Of a stretch of DNA of 34,093 nt, positions 23,128 through 32,012 are shown one piece after another. The notes under the pieces were generated by a model. That model made no database searches. It was given only the letters and a program-made list of their open reading frames with translations, and had not been told where the DNA came from. This DNA is from Clostridiales bacterium (lineage in GTDB: Bacteria; Bacillota; Clostridia; TANB77; CAG-508): positions 15,541 to 49,633 of the forward strand of contig DNVW01000011.1 in NCBI GenBank assembly GCA_003507395.1, in the 5' to 3' direction. Each line of letters starts with the position of its first letter. Within the stretch, counting starts at the first letter, position 1. Both the position numbers and the translations under genes were made by a program.

Positions 23128-24117
23128 ATGAATATAGTATTTATGGGAACTCCAGATTTTGCAGTAGAATCATTAAAAAGCTTACAACAAGCTGGAAACA
23201 ATATATTAGCAGTAGTAACGAACACAGACAAACCAAAAGGAAGAGGCAACAAAGTAGTAAGTACACCTGTAAAAGATTATGCATTAGAACATAATATAAA
23301 AATTTATCAACCTTCTAAAATAAGAAACAATGTAGAATTTATGGAAGAAATGAAAAAATTAAAACCAGATTTATTCTGCGTTGTCGCATATGGAAAAATT
23401 CTACCTGAAGAATTATTAAATATACCTAAATATGGATCTATAAATGTGCATGGGTCACTATTGCCTAAATATAGAGGCGCAGCGCCTATACAATGGGCAA
23501 TATTAAATGGTGATAAAACCACAGGAATTACAACAATGTTTATGGATGCAGGAATGGATACTGGAGATATGATATTAAAACAAAAAGTAGAAATAGGAGA
23601 AGATGAAACAACAGGAGAATTATGGGAAAGACTGTCTATAATAGGTGGAGATTTATTAGTAAAAACAGTAGACTTAATTGAAAAAGGAAAAGCACCTAGA
23701 CAAAAACAAAAAGGCGAATTTTCAATGGCACCAATGTTAAACAAAGAAATGGCTAAAATAGATTGGGAAAGTAAAACTGCAAAAGAAATAAAAAATTTAG
23801 TTAGAGGATTAAATCCAATAATGGGGGCATATAGCACAATAAATGGCAAGAAAATAAAATTTTGGAAAGTAAATGTAATAGAAGAAAAAAAATTATATGA
23901 TATGTTTCCAGATTTGAATGAATATGCATATAAAATGAAGGATATAATACCAGGAACAGTACTATTTTCAGGAGACAAAAATGGATTATACATTAAAGCA
24001 AAAGATGGGATAATAGAGGCAGTGGAAGTACAGGCAGAAAACTCAAAAAAGATGAATATTTTAGAATTTTTGCGAGGAAATAATATACAAGCAGGAAATA
24101 TGTTTGATAACACTTGA
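23128..24117 (+). CDS. fmt: Methionyl-tRNA formyltransferase
   Basis: Fmt formylates Met-tRNA(fMet) from 10-formyl-THF, the counterpart of Def just upstream. The 329-residue protein begins MNIVFMGTPDFAVESL and has the active-site HGSLLPKYRGAAPIQW (about residues 110-125, with catalytic His) and TTGITTMFMDAGMDTGDM (about 130-147, with the catalytic Asp). A C-terminal OB-fold domain (about 210-320) follows. It is about 15 residues longer than the usual 310-315; the extra length is in the C-terminal domain around EEKKLYDMFPDLNEYAY. ATG 23128 has AAAGGA upstream. The rsmB and stkP/prpC genes that often follow fmt are absent; rpsO comes next with its own promoter. Confidence 0.95.
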   Translation: MNIVFMGTPDFAVESLKSLQQAGNNILAVVTNTDKPKGRGNKVVSTPVKDYALEHNIKIYQPSKIRNNVEFMEEMKKLKPDLFCVVAYGKILPEELLNIPKYGSINVHGSLLPKYRGAAPIQWAILNGDKTTGITTMFMDAGMDTGDMILKQKVEIGEDETTGELWERLSIIGGDLLVKTVDLIEKGKAPRQKQKGEFSMAPMLNKEMAKIDWESKTAKEIKNLVRGLNPIMGAYSTINGKKIKFWKVNVIEEKKLYDMFPDLNEYAYKMKDIIPGTVLFSGDKNGLYIKAKDGIIEAVEVQAENSKKMNILEFLRGNNIQAGNMFDNT

Positions 24118-24142
24118 TTTTTTTACCAAAATATGCTAAAAT
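24114..24142 (+). promoter_or_regulatory. Predicted promoter of rpsO
   Basis: TTGATT (24114-24119), a 17-nt spacer and TAAAAT (24137-24142), with TG one base before the -10 box. The -35 overlaps the last codons of fmt. It gives an mRNA leader of about 95 nt. Confidence 0.6.
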
Positions 24143-24175
24143 ATAAATGTTGCAAAACAAATATACCTTTTACTT

Positions 24176-24204
24176 AATTTAAGGATGTATACTCCTCTTA
24201 AATT
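24176..24204 (+). promoter_or_regulatory. Hairpin in the rpsO leader, candidate S15 autoregulatory element
   Basis: AATTTAAG (24176-24183) and CTTAAATT (24197-24204) form an 8-bp stem in the leader between promoter and SD. S15 represses its own mRNA through leader structures in several bacteria, so an autoregulatory role is plausible, but I do not recognise a specific S15-leader family here. Confidence 0.4.
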
Positions 24205-24244
24205 CAGTTTAAGGCAAATTTAATATTATAGGAGGTAAAACGCG

Positions 24245-24508
24245 ATGACAAAGGAAAGAAAGCAAGAAATTATTGAAACTTATAAAAGAGATGAAAAAGA
24301 TACTGGTTCTCCAGAAGTCCAAATAGCTCTTTTAACAGAAAGAATTAATGAATTAACAGAACATTTAAAAGTACACAAAAAAGATAATCATTCAAGACGT
24401 GGACTTTTTAAAATGGTTGGAACAAGAAGAAGCTTACTTAACTATTTAGCAAAAAAAGATGTTCAAAGATATAGAGATATCGTTGAAAAATTAAAATTAA
24501 GAAAATAA
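24245..24508 (+). CDS. rpsO: Small ribosomal subunit protein uS15
   Basis: S15 binds the central domain of 16S rRNA and bridges the subunits. The 87-residue protein has the family blocks DTGSPEVQIALLTERINELTEHL (in two pieces, about 19-41) and the HKKDNHSRRGLFKMVGTRRSLLNYL rRNA-binding region (about 45-69). Length is normal. The ATG at 24245 has a strong GGAGGT SD. It is transcribed from its own promoter; a long hairpin follows and then pnp, the classic rpsO-pnp pairing. Confidence 0.97.
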   Translation: MTKERKQEIIETYKRDEKDTGSPEVQIALLTERINELTEHLKVHKKDNHSRRGLFKMVGTRRSLLNYLAKKDVQRYRDIVEKLKLRK

Positions 24509-24515
24509 TATTAAC

Positions 24516-24550
24516 AATTGGACGTTTTGCATAATGCTAGACGTCCAATT
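24516..24550 (+). terminator. Hairpin between rpsO and pnp (terminator or RNase processing site)
   Basis: AATTGGACGT (24516-24525) and ACGTCCAATT (24541-24550) form a 10-bp perfect stem with a 15-nt loop, followed by TAATAATAAA rather than a clean T-run. A leaky terminator or an endonuclease processing site, as known between rpsO and pnp in other bacteria, fits best. Confidence 0.65.
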
Positions 24551-24601
24551 TAATAATAAAAATTAAATATATTAACAATGTTGGAATTAGAAGGTAGCTT
24601 G

Positions 24602-24636
24602 TATAATTTATTAGATTTAGTTTTTAATAAATTATA
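24602..24636 (+). promoter_or_regulatory. 12-bp stem-loop in the pnp leader
   Basis: TATAATTTATTA (24602-24613) and TAATAAATTATA (24625-24636) are perfectly complementary around an 11-nt loop. In enterobacteria PNPase autoregulates through an RNase III-cut leader stem; this hairpin could play that part, but that is inference. The TATAAT at its 5' end could instead be a -10 box; no good -35 is at 17 nt. Confidence 0.45.
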
Positions 24637-24696
24637 GAGGTTACACCTAATGCCAAATATTGTTTTATATATAAATTAAATAAAAGGAGAAAAATT

Positions 24697-26814
24697 ATGA
24701 TTAAAAGTTATGAAACAGAATTGGCAGGAAGAAAATTAATTATTGAAACAGGAAGAATTGCAGAACTTGCAAATGGAAGCGTTATGGTAAAATATGGAGA
24801 AACTGTTGTAATGGTAAATGTTACAGCAGCTAAAGAACCAAAAGAGGGGGTAGACTTTTTTCCATTATCAGTAGATTATGAGGAAAAATTATATGCAGTA
24901 GGTAAAATACCCGGAAGTTTTACAAAAAGAGAAGGAAAGCCAACTGATAAAGCAATACTGACTTCAAGGGCAATTGACAGACCATTAAGACCATTATTCC
25001 CTAAAGACTTTAGAAATGATGTATGCGTGGTAGCAACAGTACTTTCTGTAGAACCAGACAATAGCCCAGAGGTATGTGCTATGATAGGAGCATCAGCAGC
25101 ACTTACAATATCAGATATACCATTTGGAGGACCAACAGCTGCTGTAAATGTTGGATATGTAGACAATCAAATTGTTATAAATCCAACATTAGAGCAAAGA
25201 GAAAAAAGTAGATTAAACTTAACAGTTGCTGGTACTTTAGAAAAAATAACAATGATAGAAGCAGGAGCAGATGAAATACCAAACGATATAATGCTAGAAT
25301 CTATAAAACAAGGACATGCAGAAATTAAGAAAATTTGCAATTTTATTTCAAAAATAAAAGAAGAAATAGGAAAACCAAAATTTGAATATAAATCATTCGC
25401 TGTAGATATAGGAATATATAACGAAATTGAAGAAAACTTTAAAAAAAGAATGTATCAAGATGTACAAGCTCAAGATAAAGAAGTTAGAGATGAAAATATA
25501 GAAAAAATCTCAGAAGACATATTAAATTATTTTATAGAAAAATATGGCGAAGAATTCATACAAGAAAAACAAATGGATATAGCAGAAAGTATACACAATT
25601 TAGAAAAAGCTTGTGTAAGAGAGATGATTTTAGAAGAACATAAACGTCCAGATGGAAGAAAAATAGACGAAATAAGACCACTTTCTTGTGAAGTAGGAAT
25701 ATTGCCAAGAGTTCATGGAAGTGCCATATTTACAAGAGGACAAACACAAGTAATGTCAATAGTGACTTTAGGAATGAAAAGTGAAGAACAAGTTTTAGAT
25801 GGATTAGATGAAGAAGAATCAAAAAGATATATGCATCAATATAATTTCCCTTCATATAGTGTAGGAGAAGCAAGACCATCTAGAGGACCTGGAAGAAGAG
25901 AAATAGGACATGGAGCATTAGCTGAAAAAGCATTAGTTCCAGTAATACCTTCAGAAGACGAATTTCCATATTCAATAAGAGTTGTATCAGAAGTATTATC
26001 TTCAAATGGGTCAACTTCACAGGCAAGTATATGTGGAAGTACATTGGCATTAATGGATGCAGGAGTTCCGATAAAAAAACCAGTAGCAGGAATTTCAACA
26101 GGATTAGTAACAGATAAAAATAATCCAGAAAAATATATAATGCTTACAGATATACAAGGTATAGAAGATTTTTTCGGAGATATGGACTTTAAAGTGGGTG
26201 GAACAAAAGATGGAATAACAGCTATACAAGTTGACATTAAAATTGATGGATTAACATATGATATAATAGAGCAAGCATTTGAAAGAACAAAAATAGCAAG
26301 AGACTATATATTAGATGAAGTTATGGCACCAGTAATAGCAAAACCAAGAGAAGAGATATCTAAATATGCACCAAGAATATTAACAGAAACAATAAGTGTT
26401 GATAAAATTAAAGATGTAATAGGACCTGGAGGAAAAATGATTAACAAAATTATAGAAGCAACAGGTGTAAAAATAGATATATCTGATGATGGAAAAGTAT
26501 GCGTATATTCTACAGATACAGAAAGTGGAAAAAAGGCTATGAAAATGATAACAGACATAGCAAAAGACATTGAAGTAGGAGGAGTATATGAAGGTACTGT
26601 AACAAGAATAATGAATTTTGGAGCGTTTGTGGATATTGGTGGAGGAAAAGAAGGTTTACTTCATATATCAAAAATATCTAGCAAAAGAGTAGAAAAAGTA
26701 GAAGATGTATTATCTGTTGGAGATGAAGTAACAGTAAAAGTGATTGAAATAGACAATCAAGGCAGAATTAACTTAAGTATGAAGGATCTAGAGGTAGAAA
26801 AAGAAGAAGAATAA
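24697..26814 (+). CDS. pnp: Polyribonucleotide nucleotidyltransferase (PNPase)
   Basis: Phosphorolytic 3'-5' exoribonuclease of mRNA turnover. The 705-residue protein has two RNase PH cores (about 10-140 and 315-460), the helical linker, the second-core signature RPDGRKIDEIRPLSCEVG (about 315-332), the GRREIGHGALAEKAL block and SICGSTLALMDAGVP. A KH domain with VIGPGGKMINKIIEATG (about 573-589) and an S1 domain with GTVTRIMNFGAFVDIGGGKEG (in two pieces, about 633-653) follow. Length is normal. The ATG at 24697 follows AAAGGAG. Downstream of rpsO, as is common. The low in-frame use of CN codons is like its neighbours, and there is no CGG. Confidence 0.97.
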   Translation: MIKSYETELAGRKLIIETGRIAELANGSVMVKYGETVVMVNVTAAKEPKEGVDFFPLSVDYEEKLYAVGKIPGSFTKREGKPTDKAILTSRAIDRPLRPLFPKDFRNDVCVVATVLSVEPDNSPEVCAMIGASAALTISDIPFGGPTAAVNVGYVDNQIVINPTLEQREKSRLNLTVAGTLEKITMIEAGADEIPNDIMLESIKQGHAEIKKICNFISKIKEEIGKPKFEYKSFAVDIGIYNEIEENFKKRMYQDVQAQDKEVRDENIEKISEDILNYFIEKYGEEFIQEKQMDIAESIHNLEKACVREMILEEHKRPDGRKIDEIRPLSCEVGILPRVHGSAIFTRGQTQVMSIVTLGMKSEEQVLDGLDEEESKRYMHQYNFPSYSVGEARPSRGPGRREIGHGALAEKALVPVIPSEDEFPYSIRVVSEVLSSNGSTSQASICGSTLALMDAGVPIKKPVAGISTGLVTDKNNPEKYIMLTDIQGIEDFFGDMDFKVGGTKDGITAIQVDIKIDGLTYDIIEQAFERTKIARDYILDEVMAPVIAKPREEISKYAPRILTETISVDKIKDVIGPGGKMINKIIEATGVKIDISDDGKVCVYSTDTESGKKAMKMITDIAKDIEVGGVYEGTVTRIMNFGAFVDIGGGKEGLLHISKISSKRVEKVEDVLSVGDEVTVKVIEIDNQGRINLSMKDLEVEKEEE

Positions 26815-26852
26815 ACAATAACTTAAGAATTTATTAACATTGAAAATAAAAG

Positions 26853-26881
26853 TTGCAAAAATAAAATAATAATAGTATAAT
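26853..26881 (+). promoter_or_regulatory. Predicted promoter of the glycosyltransferase gene
   Basis: TTGCAA (26853-26858), a 17-nt spacer and TATAAT (26876-26881), 38 nt before the start codon. The transcript would start near 26888. Confidence 0.65.
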
Positions 26882-26918
26882 TTAAAAGTAAATTTCAATA
26901 AATAAAAGGAGAAAAAAG

Positions 26919-28163
26919 ATGGAATACTTATATATTTTACAACAAGCATTAGTTTGGATAATAACTATATTTTGGGTTTACCAAATTGCAATTAGTATTT
27001 GCTCTTTAATTAAACTAAAAGACAAACCACTTATTACAAATAAAAATCATAAATTTATGGCAATTATACCTGCACATAATGAAGAAGCAGTTGTAGCTAA
27101 TCTTGTTGAAAGTTTAAAACATCAAGATTATCCAAAAGAATTATATGATATTTATGTAATAGCAGACAATTGCACAGACAAGACAGCTGAAGTCGCTAGA
27201 AAAGCTGGAGCTATTGTATATGAAAGATTTGATGAAACAAAAAAGACAAAAGGATTTGCATTAAATTGGTTTTTAGGTCAAAAAATAGAAGAAGATGCTG
27301 ATTATGATGCTTTTTGTATTTTTGATGCAGATAATATAGTAGATGTAAACTTTTTAAAGAATATGAATAAAAAACTATGTCAAGGTGAAGATGTTGTACA
27401 AGGATATAGAGATATTAAAAACCCTACAGATAACTGGATTACAGCAGGGTATGCAATATTTTATTGGACAATGAATAGAATGTACCATTTAGCTAGATAT
27501 AATTTAGGATTATCTCCATTAATCAACGGTACAGGGTTTATGGTAAGATTTGATGTTATAAAGCCAGAAGGATGGGTAACAAAAACTCTTACAGAAGATA
27601 TAGAATTTTCGCTAAAAAGAATAATAAAAGGAAAAAGATTGGGTTGGGCAGTAGATGCAATAGTATATGATGAACAACCATTAGGTTTTAAACAGTCTTG
27701 GAAACAAAGAACAAGATGGACTGTTGGACATATTCAATGTATAAAGGAATATACAAAGCCATTGGCAGTTGCAGTAAAAGAAAATAAAACCTTAATGAAT
27801 TTTGATGGTTTATTATACATTTTAGGTAGCATACCAATGTTTATATTAACTTTAGTATTATTAGGAATAAACTTCTTAATATATGTAGGAAATGGAATGA
27901 CTGAACTTGATTTATTGATGAACTGTGTAAGATATTTGGTACCAACATTTATATTACCAATAGCAACAGCAATGTTAATAATGTGGCTAGATAAGAAACC
28001 AATAAAACCTATGCTAAAGGGCTTAGCTTGTTATCCACTATTCTTAGGTTCTTGGTTATTAATAAACTTTAAATGTTTATTTAAAAGAGATACAACATGG
28101 GAGAAGATTGAACATGTTAGAAACATAAGAATAAATGAAGTTTCAGATGAAAAAACAATATAA
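26919..28163 (+). CDS. Membrane-bound family 2 glycosyltransferase
   Basis: A processive-type GT2 enzyme of 414 residues that likely builds or transfers a surface glycan from a nucleotide sugar at the cytoplasmic membrane. It has an N-terminal membrane segment (about 5-27), the GT-A domain starting AIIPAHNEEAVVANLVESLK, a DxD-type FDADN (about 132-136), the acceptor/catalytic TLTEDIEFSLK (about 222-232) and the QRTRW motif (about 264-268). Then come three membrane helices (about 293-318, 335-355 and 368-388) and a basic tail. The TED plus Q(Q/R)xRW set is that of cellulose/hyaluronan-synthase-like GT2 enzymes and of clostridial homologues of unknown polymer. ATG 26919 has AAAGGAG. No glycan cluster surrounds it; the product is unknown. 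Confidence 0.85.
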   Translation: MEYLYILQQALVWIITIFWVYQIAISICSLIKLKDKPLITNKNHKFMAIIPAHNEEAVVANLVESLKHQDYPKELYDIYVIADNCTDKTAEVARKAGAIVYERFDETKKTKGFALNWFLGQKIEEDADYDAFCIFDADNIVDVNFLKNMNKKLCQGEDVVQGYRDIKNPTDNWITAGYAIFYWTMNRMYHLARYNLGLSPLINGTGFMVRFDVIKPEGWVTKTLTEDIEFSLKRIIKGKRLGWAVDAIVYDEQPLGFKQSWKQRTRWTVGHIQCIKEYTKPLAVAVKENKTLMNFDGLLYILGSIPMFILTLVLLGINFLIYVGNGMTELDLLMNCVRYLVPTFILPIATAMLIMWLDKKPIKPMLKGLACYPLFLGSWLLINFKCLFKRDTTWEKIEHVRNIRINEVSDEKTI

Positions 28164-28176
28164 TAAATTTTATATT

Positions 28177-28254
28177 AAAAGGGAGTAGCTTATAAACTAC
28201 TAATCAACATCCGATTTTATCTGGTTAGTAACCTTTTAGGTAAGCAAGACTTTT
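28177..28254 (+). ncRNA. yybP-ykoY type Mn2+ riboswitch
   Basis: The sequence begins AAAAGGGAGTAGC (28177-28189) and contains the internal ATCAACAT (28203-28210). It ends AAGCAAGACTTTT (28242-28254), the conserved elements of the yybP-ykoY family in the right order and spacing. P1 would pair AAAAG with CTTTT. The 3' strand of P1 is also the 5' arm of the following terminator, so Mn2+-stabilised P1 should prevent termination (an ON switch), as in Lactococcus yoaB. A TATAAT at 28159-28164 could be its -10 box. Confidence 0.88.
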
Positions 28255-28290
28255 AAAGAAATTTTATAAAATTTCTTTAAAAGTTTTTTT
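28249..28290 (+). terminator. Riboswitch-controlled terminator before the cation ATPase
   Basis: ACTTTTAAAGAAATTTT (28249-28265) and AAAATTTCTTTAAAAGT (28268-28284) form a 16-bp stem with a tight loop, followed by T7. Its first bases overlap P1 of the riboswitch, so the two structures exclude each other. Confidence 0.88.
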
Positions 28291-28348
28291 GATTATATAT
28301 GTTAAATTTTTTAAATTTATGATAATATTTAAAAAAGGAGAAAAAAGT

Positions 28349-31075
28349 ATGGAAAAAAATTGGTTTAGTAAAACAGTCACAGAAACATCAGAATATTTTA
28401 AAACAGATTTAAAAAAAGGATTAAATTTAGAAGGTGTTGAAGAAAGCAGAAAAAAGTATGGAGTTAATGAATTGAAAGCTAAAAAAAAGAAAACACTACT
28501 AATAAAATTCTTGGAACAATTTAAAGATTTCATGATTATTATTTTAATTATAGCAGCATTAGTATCTGGGATAATAGGATATATTGAGAATGAAGGCATA
28601 ACAGATTCTATAATTATACTAATAGTTGTTATAATGAATGCAATTATAGGCGTAGCACAGGAGAGTAAAGCGGAGAAATCTTTAGAAGCTTTGCAAAAGT
28701 TAAGCTCACATGTTGCAAAAGTAATCCGTAATGGAGAACTTATCATAATTCCTTCTAAAGAATTAGTGCCAGGAGATATTGTAGTACTAGAAACAGGAGA
28801 TTATGTACCAGCAGATTTAAGAATAATAGAAGCCGTAAATTTAAAAGTACAAGAAGCCTCACTTACAGGTGAGTCTGTTCCAGTAGAAAAGAATATTGAA
28901 GCTATATCAGATGAAAAAGTAGGAATTGGGGACAGAACTAATATGCTATTTGCATCTTCACTAATAACTTATGGTAGAGGAAAAGGAATTGTTGTAGAAA
29001 CTGGTATGAATACAGAAGTTGGAAAAATAGCAAGTATTATAAATGATACCAATGAAACTGAGACACCATTACAAGAAAAGTTAAATAAATTAGGAAAAAC
29101 ATTAGGAATCGGAGCACTTATAATATGTGCAGTTATATTTGTAATAGGCCTTTTATATGGAAAAAATCCATTAGATATGTTTATGACAGCTGTAAGTTTG
29201 GCAGTGGCAGCAATACCAGAAGGATTAGCAGCGGTTTCTACAATAGTTCTAGCTATAGGAGTTCAAAGAATGGTAAAAAAACATGCTATTGTAAAAAAAT
29301 TACCAGCAGTAGAAACTTTGGGAAGTGCAACTGTAATATGTTCTGATAAAACGGGTACTTTAACTCAAAATAAAATGACAGTGCAAAAAATATTTTACAA
29401 TAATAAATTAGTAGATATTCCAGAAGTAAATTTAGAAGAAGAAGATGCTGTATTAGAAAAATTAGTATATGTCAGTATGTTATGCAATGATACAAAAATA
29501 GGAACTGATAAACAATTAACTGGAGATCCAACGGAAACAGCATTAATAAATATGGGATTCAAATTAGACTTTCAACCAGCAATATATGAACAGATGCCAA
29601 GAATAAAAGAGATTCCATTTGACTCGGACAGAAAGTTAATGACAACAGTAAATAAAATAGGAGAGAAATTTGTAGTATGCACAAAAGGTGGAGTTGATGA
29701 GTTACTAAATAGATGTACAAAATATACATTAAATGGAGAAATAAAAACAGATTTAGATGATTATAAAAATCAAATAAAAGAAAATAATGAAAAAATGGCA
29801 AAAGATGCATTGAGAGTTTTAGCAATGGGCTATAAAGAATTAGATCATGAGCCTACAGATGAAGAAATGAAAGACATAGAAAATGACTTAATATATATTG
29901 GTATGGTAGGAATGATAGATCCACCAAGAGAAGAAGTTAAATTAGCAGTACAAAAATGTAAAACAGCAGGAATAAAAACCGTTATGATTACAGGTGACCA
30001 TAAAATAACAGCTGTAGCAATTGCAAAAGCATTAGGAATACTTGAAAAAGAAGATGAAGCTATAACAGGTGCAGAATTAGAAGAAATGTCTGATGAAGAG
30101 CTAACTAAAAATATTAGAAAATATAGTGTATATGCAAGAGTATCTCCAGAACATAAAGTAAGAATAGTAAAAGCATGGCAAGCAAATGGAGAAATAGTTG
30201 CTATGACTGGAGACGGAGTTAATGATGCCCCTGCATTAAAAACGGCAGACATAGGCTGTGCTATGGGAATTGTAGGAACAGATGTCGCAAAGGAAGCAGC
30301 AGATGTTATACTAACAGATGATAATTTTGCTACAATAGTTTCAGCAGTAGAAGAAGGAAGAAGAATATATGATAATATACTAAAAGCAATACAATTTTTA
30401 TTATCAAGTAATGTTGGAGAAATAATAGTATTATTTGTTGCAATTTTAATAACACCGCTATTAAGTAAAATATTTGGAATTGACATACATTTAATTGAAC
30501 CATTATTACCAATCCATATATTGTGGATTAATCTAGTTACAGATTCTTTACCAGCACTAGCATTAGCAGTAGATCCAGCAGAAAAAGATATAATGAAAAG
30601 AAAACCTATAAAACCTAAAAAAGGTGTATTTACAAAAGGAATGATTTGGAGAGTAGTATATCAAGGAGTAATGATAGGAATAATAACATTAGCAGCTTTT
30701 GTAATAGGATTAGGAACAAAAAATGTACCAGTAATAGAAGGATTAACAGAACAAGAAGTAAGAGTAGAAATTGGTCAAACAATGGCATTTGTTGTTTTGG
30801 CATTATCAGAATTAGTACATGTATTTAATATTAGAAATAATAAAGAATCTATATTTAAAACAAAGATATTTAATAATGGTAAATTAATATTGGCAATACT
30901 TGTATCAGCAATTTTAATGTTTGTTATACTTTTAATACCAGGCTTAAGAACTATATTTAGTATACCAGTACTTCCGATGAGTAATATAGTAGAGATTGTA
31001 ATATTGGTATTATTACCAATGGTTATTGTAGAAATATTCAAATTGTTTAAAATAAATACTATTGGGGAAGAATAA
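28349..31075 (+). CDS. P2A-type cation-transporting ATPase, probable Mn2+ (Ca2+) exporter
   Basis: A 908-residue P-type pump that exports divalent cations with ATP. It has an N-terminal cytoplasmic region, TGES in the actuator domain (about 173-176), the phosphorylation site CSDKTGT (Asp333), MTGDGVNDAPALK in the hinge (about 620-632) and about ten membrane helices. The transport-site residues of SERCA-like pumps are kept: AAIPEGL in M4 (about 287-293), SSNVGE in M5 (about 685-690) and INLVTDSLPALAL in M6 (about 726-738). The upstream yybP-ykoY riboswitch points to Mn2+ as the regulated ion, as in Lactococcus YoaB; Ca2+ transport is also possible. I choose the ATG at 28349 with GGAG upstream; an in-frame ATG at 28289 lies in the terminator region. 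No frameshift is present in this large gene. Confidence 0.92.
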   Translation: MEKNWFSKTVTETSEYFKTDLKKGLNLEGVEESRKKYGVNELKAKKKKTLLIKFLEQFKDFMIIILIIAALVSGIIGYIENEGITDSIIILIVVIMNAIIGVAQESKAEKSLEALQKLSSHVAKVIRNGELIIIPSKELVPGDIVVLETGDYVPADLRIIEAVNLKVQEASLTGESVPVEKNIEAISDEKVGIGDRTNMLFASSLITYGRGKGIVVETGMNTEVGKIASIINDTNETETPLQEKLNKLGKTLGIGALIICAVIFVIGLLYGKNPLDMFMTAVSLAVAAIPEGLAAVSTIVLAIGVQRMVKKHAIVKKLPAVETLGSATVICSDKTGTLTQNKMTVQKIFYNNKLVDIPEVNLEEEDAVLEKLVYVSMLCNDTKIGTDKQLTGDPTETALINMGFKLDFQPAIYEQMPRIKEIPFDSDRKLMTTVNKIGEKFVVCTKGGVDELLNRCTKYTLNGEIKTDLDDYKNQIKENNEKMAKDALRVLAMGYKELDHEPTDEEMKDIENDLIYIGMVGMIDPPREEVKLAVQKCKTAGIKTVMITGDHKITAVAIAKALGILEKEDEAITGAELEEMSDEELTKNIRKYSVYARVSPEHKVRIVKAWQANGEIVAMTGDGVNDAPALKTADIGCAMGIVGTDVAKEAADVILTDDNFATIVSAVEEGRRIYDNILKAIQFLLSSNVGEIIVLFVAILITPLLSKIFGIDIHLIEPLLPIHILWINLVTDSLPALALAVDPAEKDIMKRKPIKPKKGVFTKGMIWRVVYQGVMIGIITLAAFVIGLGTKNVPVIEGLTEQEVRVEIGQTMAFVVLALSELVHVFNIRNNKESIFKTKIFNNGKLILAILVSAILMFVILLIPGLRTIFSIPVLPMSNIVEIVILVLLPMVIVEIFKLFKINTIGEE

Positions 31076-31089
31076 ATTTATAATTTATG

Positions 31090-31123
31090 TTGGTATAGGA
31101 AATATTACTATTTCCTATACCAA
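31090..31123 (+). terminator. Strong 15-bp hairpin after the ATPase gene
   Basis: TTGGTATAGGAAATA (31090-31104) and TATTTCCTATACCAA (31109-31123) are perfectly complementary with a 4-nt loop. No T-run follows on the plus strand, so it may stabilise the 3' end, act as a weak terminator or be a processing site before trxB. Confidence 0.5.
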
Positions 31124-31152
31124 AGCTAAATTTCTTATAAGGAATGATAAAC

Positions 31153-32010
31153 ATGTATGATGTAATAATAATAGGTAGTGGACCTGCAGGAATTTCAACA
31201 GCTTTATACACTAAAAGAGGTGGATTAACTACTTTAATAATATCAAAAGGAATTAGTTCTTTGCAGAAGGCACAGAAAATAGGAAATTATTATGGAATAG
31301 ATAAAGAACTATCTGGAGAACAATTATACAAAATAGGACTAGACCAAGCAAAGAAGTTAGAAGTAGAAATAGTAGAAGATGAAGTAACTCAAATAATATA
31401 TGAAAATGAGTTTAAGGTAATAACTGTAAATTCAGAATACGCTGCTAAAAAAGTGGTTATAGCAACAGGAGCAAATAGGAAAATGCCTACAATAAAAGGA
31501 ATAAAGCAATATGAAGGAAAAGGTGTAAGCTATTGTGCAGTATGTGATGCGTTTTTTTTCAGAAACAAAGATGTAGCAGTTTTAGGTGATGGAAATTATG
31601 CAATACATGAAGCAGAAATATTAAAGCCTGTTGCAAAGTCTGTAACTATAATGACAAATGGGAAAAAAATGACAGAAAATAGAAACCTAGATGTAGACGT
31701 TTTAGAAGATGAAATAAGGGAATTTAGAGGAACAGATAAAATTAATGAAGTTGAATTTAAAAATAACAAAATTAAAAAAATAGATGGATTATTTGTGGCA
31801 GAAGGTATTGCTACCAGTATAGATTTAGCAAGAAAAATAGGTGCGGTAATAGAAGAAAATAATATAAAAGTAGATGAAAATATGGAAACAACAGTAAAAG
31901 GATTATATGCTTGTGGAGATTGCACAGGAGGAATATTACAAATTAGCAAAGCGGTTTATGAGGGGACAAAAGCAGGATTATCAATAATAAAAAATAAAAA
32001 GGAGGAATAA
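31153..32010 (+). CDS. trxB: Thioredoxin reductase-like flavoprotein, possibly ferredoxin-dependent
   Basis: Reduces the thioredoxin encoded 2 nt downstream. The protein is about 285 residues, short against the usual 305-320. It has the FAD loop IIIGSGPAGIS (about 5-15), ATGANRKMP, the redox pair CAVCD (Cys128, Cys131) and the C-terminal FAD motif YACGDCTGG (about 252-260). The NADPH half is unusual: the expected GGGDSA is GDGNYA, and the basic HRRxxxR stretch that grips the 2'-phosphate of NADPH is missing (VTIMTNGKKMTENRN instead). Clostridia are known to have pyridine-nucleotide-independent, ferredoxin-linked flavin TrxRs with such losses; this may be one, or an NADH-type enzyme. I choose the ATG at 31153 with AAGGA 9 nt upstream; the ATG at 31144 touches the SD. 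Confidence 0.85.
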   Translation: MYDVIIIGSGPAGISTALYTKRGGLTTLIISKGISSLQKAQKIGNYYGIDKELSGEQLYKIGLDQAKKLEVEIVEDEVTQIIYENEFKVITVNSEYAAKKVVIATGANRKMPTIKGIKQYEGKGVSYCAVCDAFFFRNKDVAVLGDGNYAIHEAEILKPVAKSVTIMTNGKKMTENRNLDVDVLEDEIREFRGTDKINEVEFKNNKIKKIDGLFVAEGIATSIDLARKIGAVIEENNIKVDENMETTVKGLYACGDCTGGILQISKAVYEGTKAGLSIIKNKKEE

Positions 32011-32012
32011 AA

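Noticed and set aside
23307..24113. Long minus-strand open frame opposite fmt
   Set aside because: Shadow of fmt arising from low-GC codon use; no SD and no recognisable motif.
28289..28348. Twenty-residue N-terminal extension of the P-type ATPase
   Set aside because: It would begin inside the terminator T-run without an SD; the ATG at 28349 has GGAG at proper distance and matches the family N-terminus.
29845..30486. Minus-strand open frame opposite the P-type ATPase
   Set aside because: Shadow frame with Ser/Ile-rich composition; the opposite strand carries the conserved ATPase motifs.
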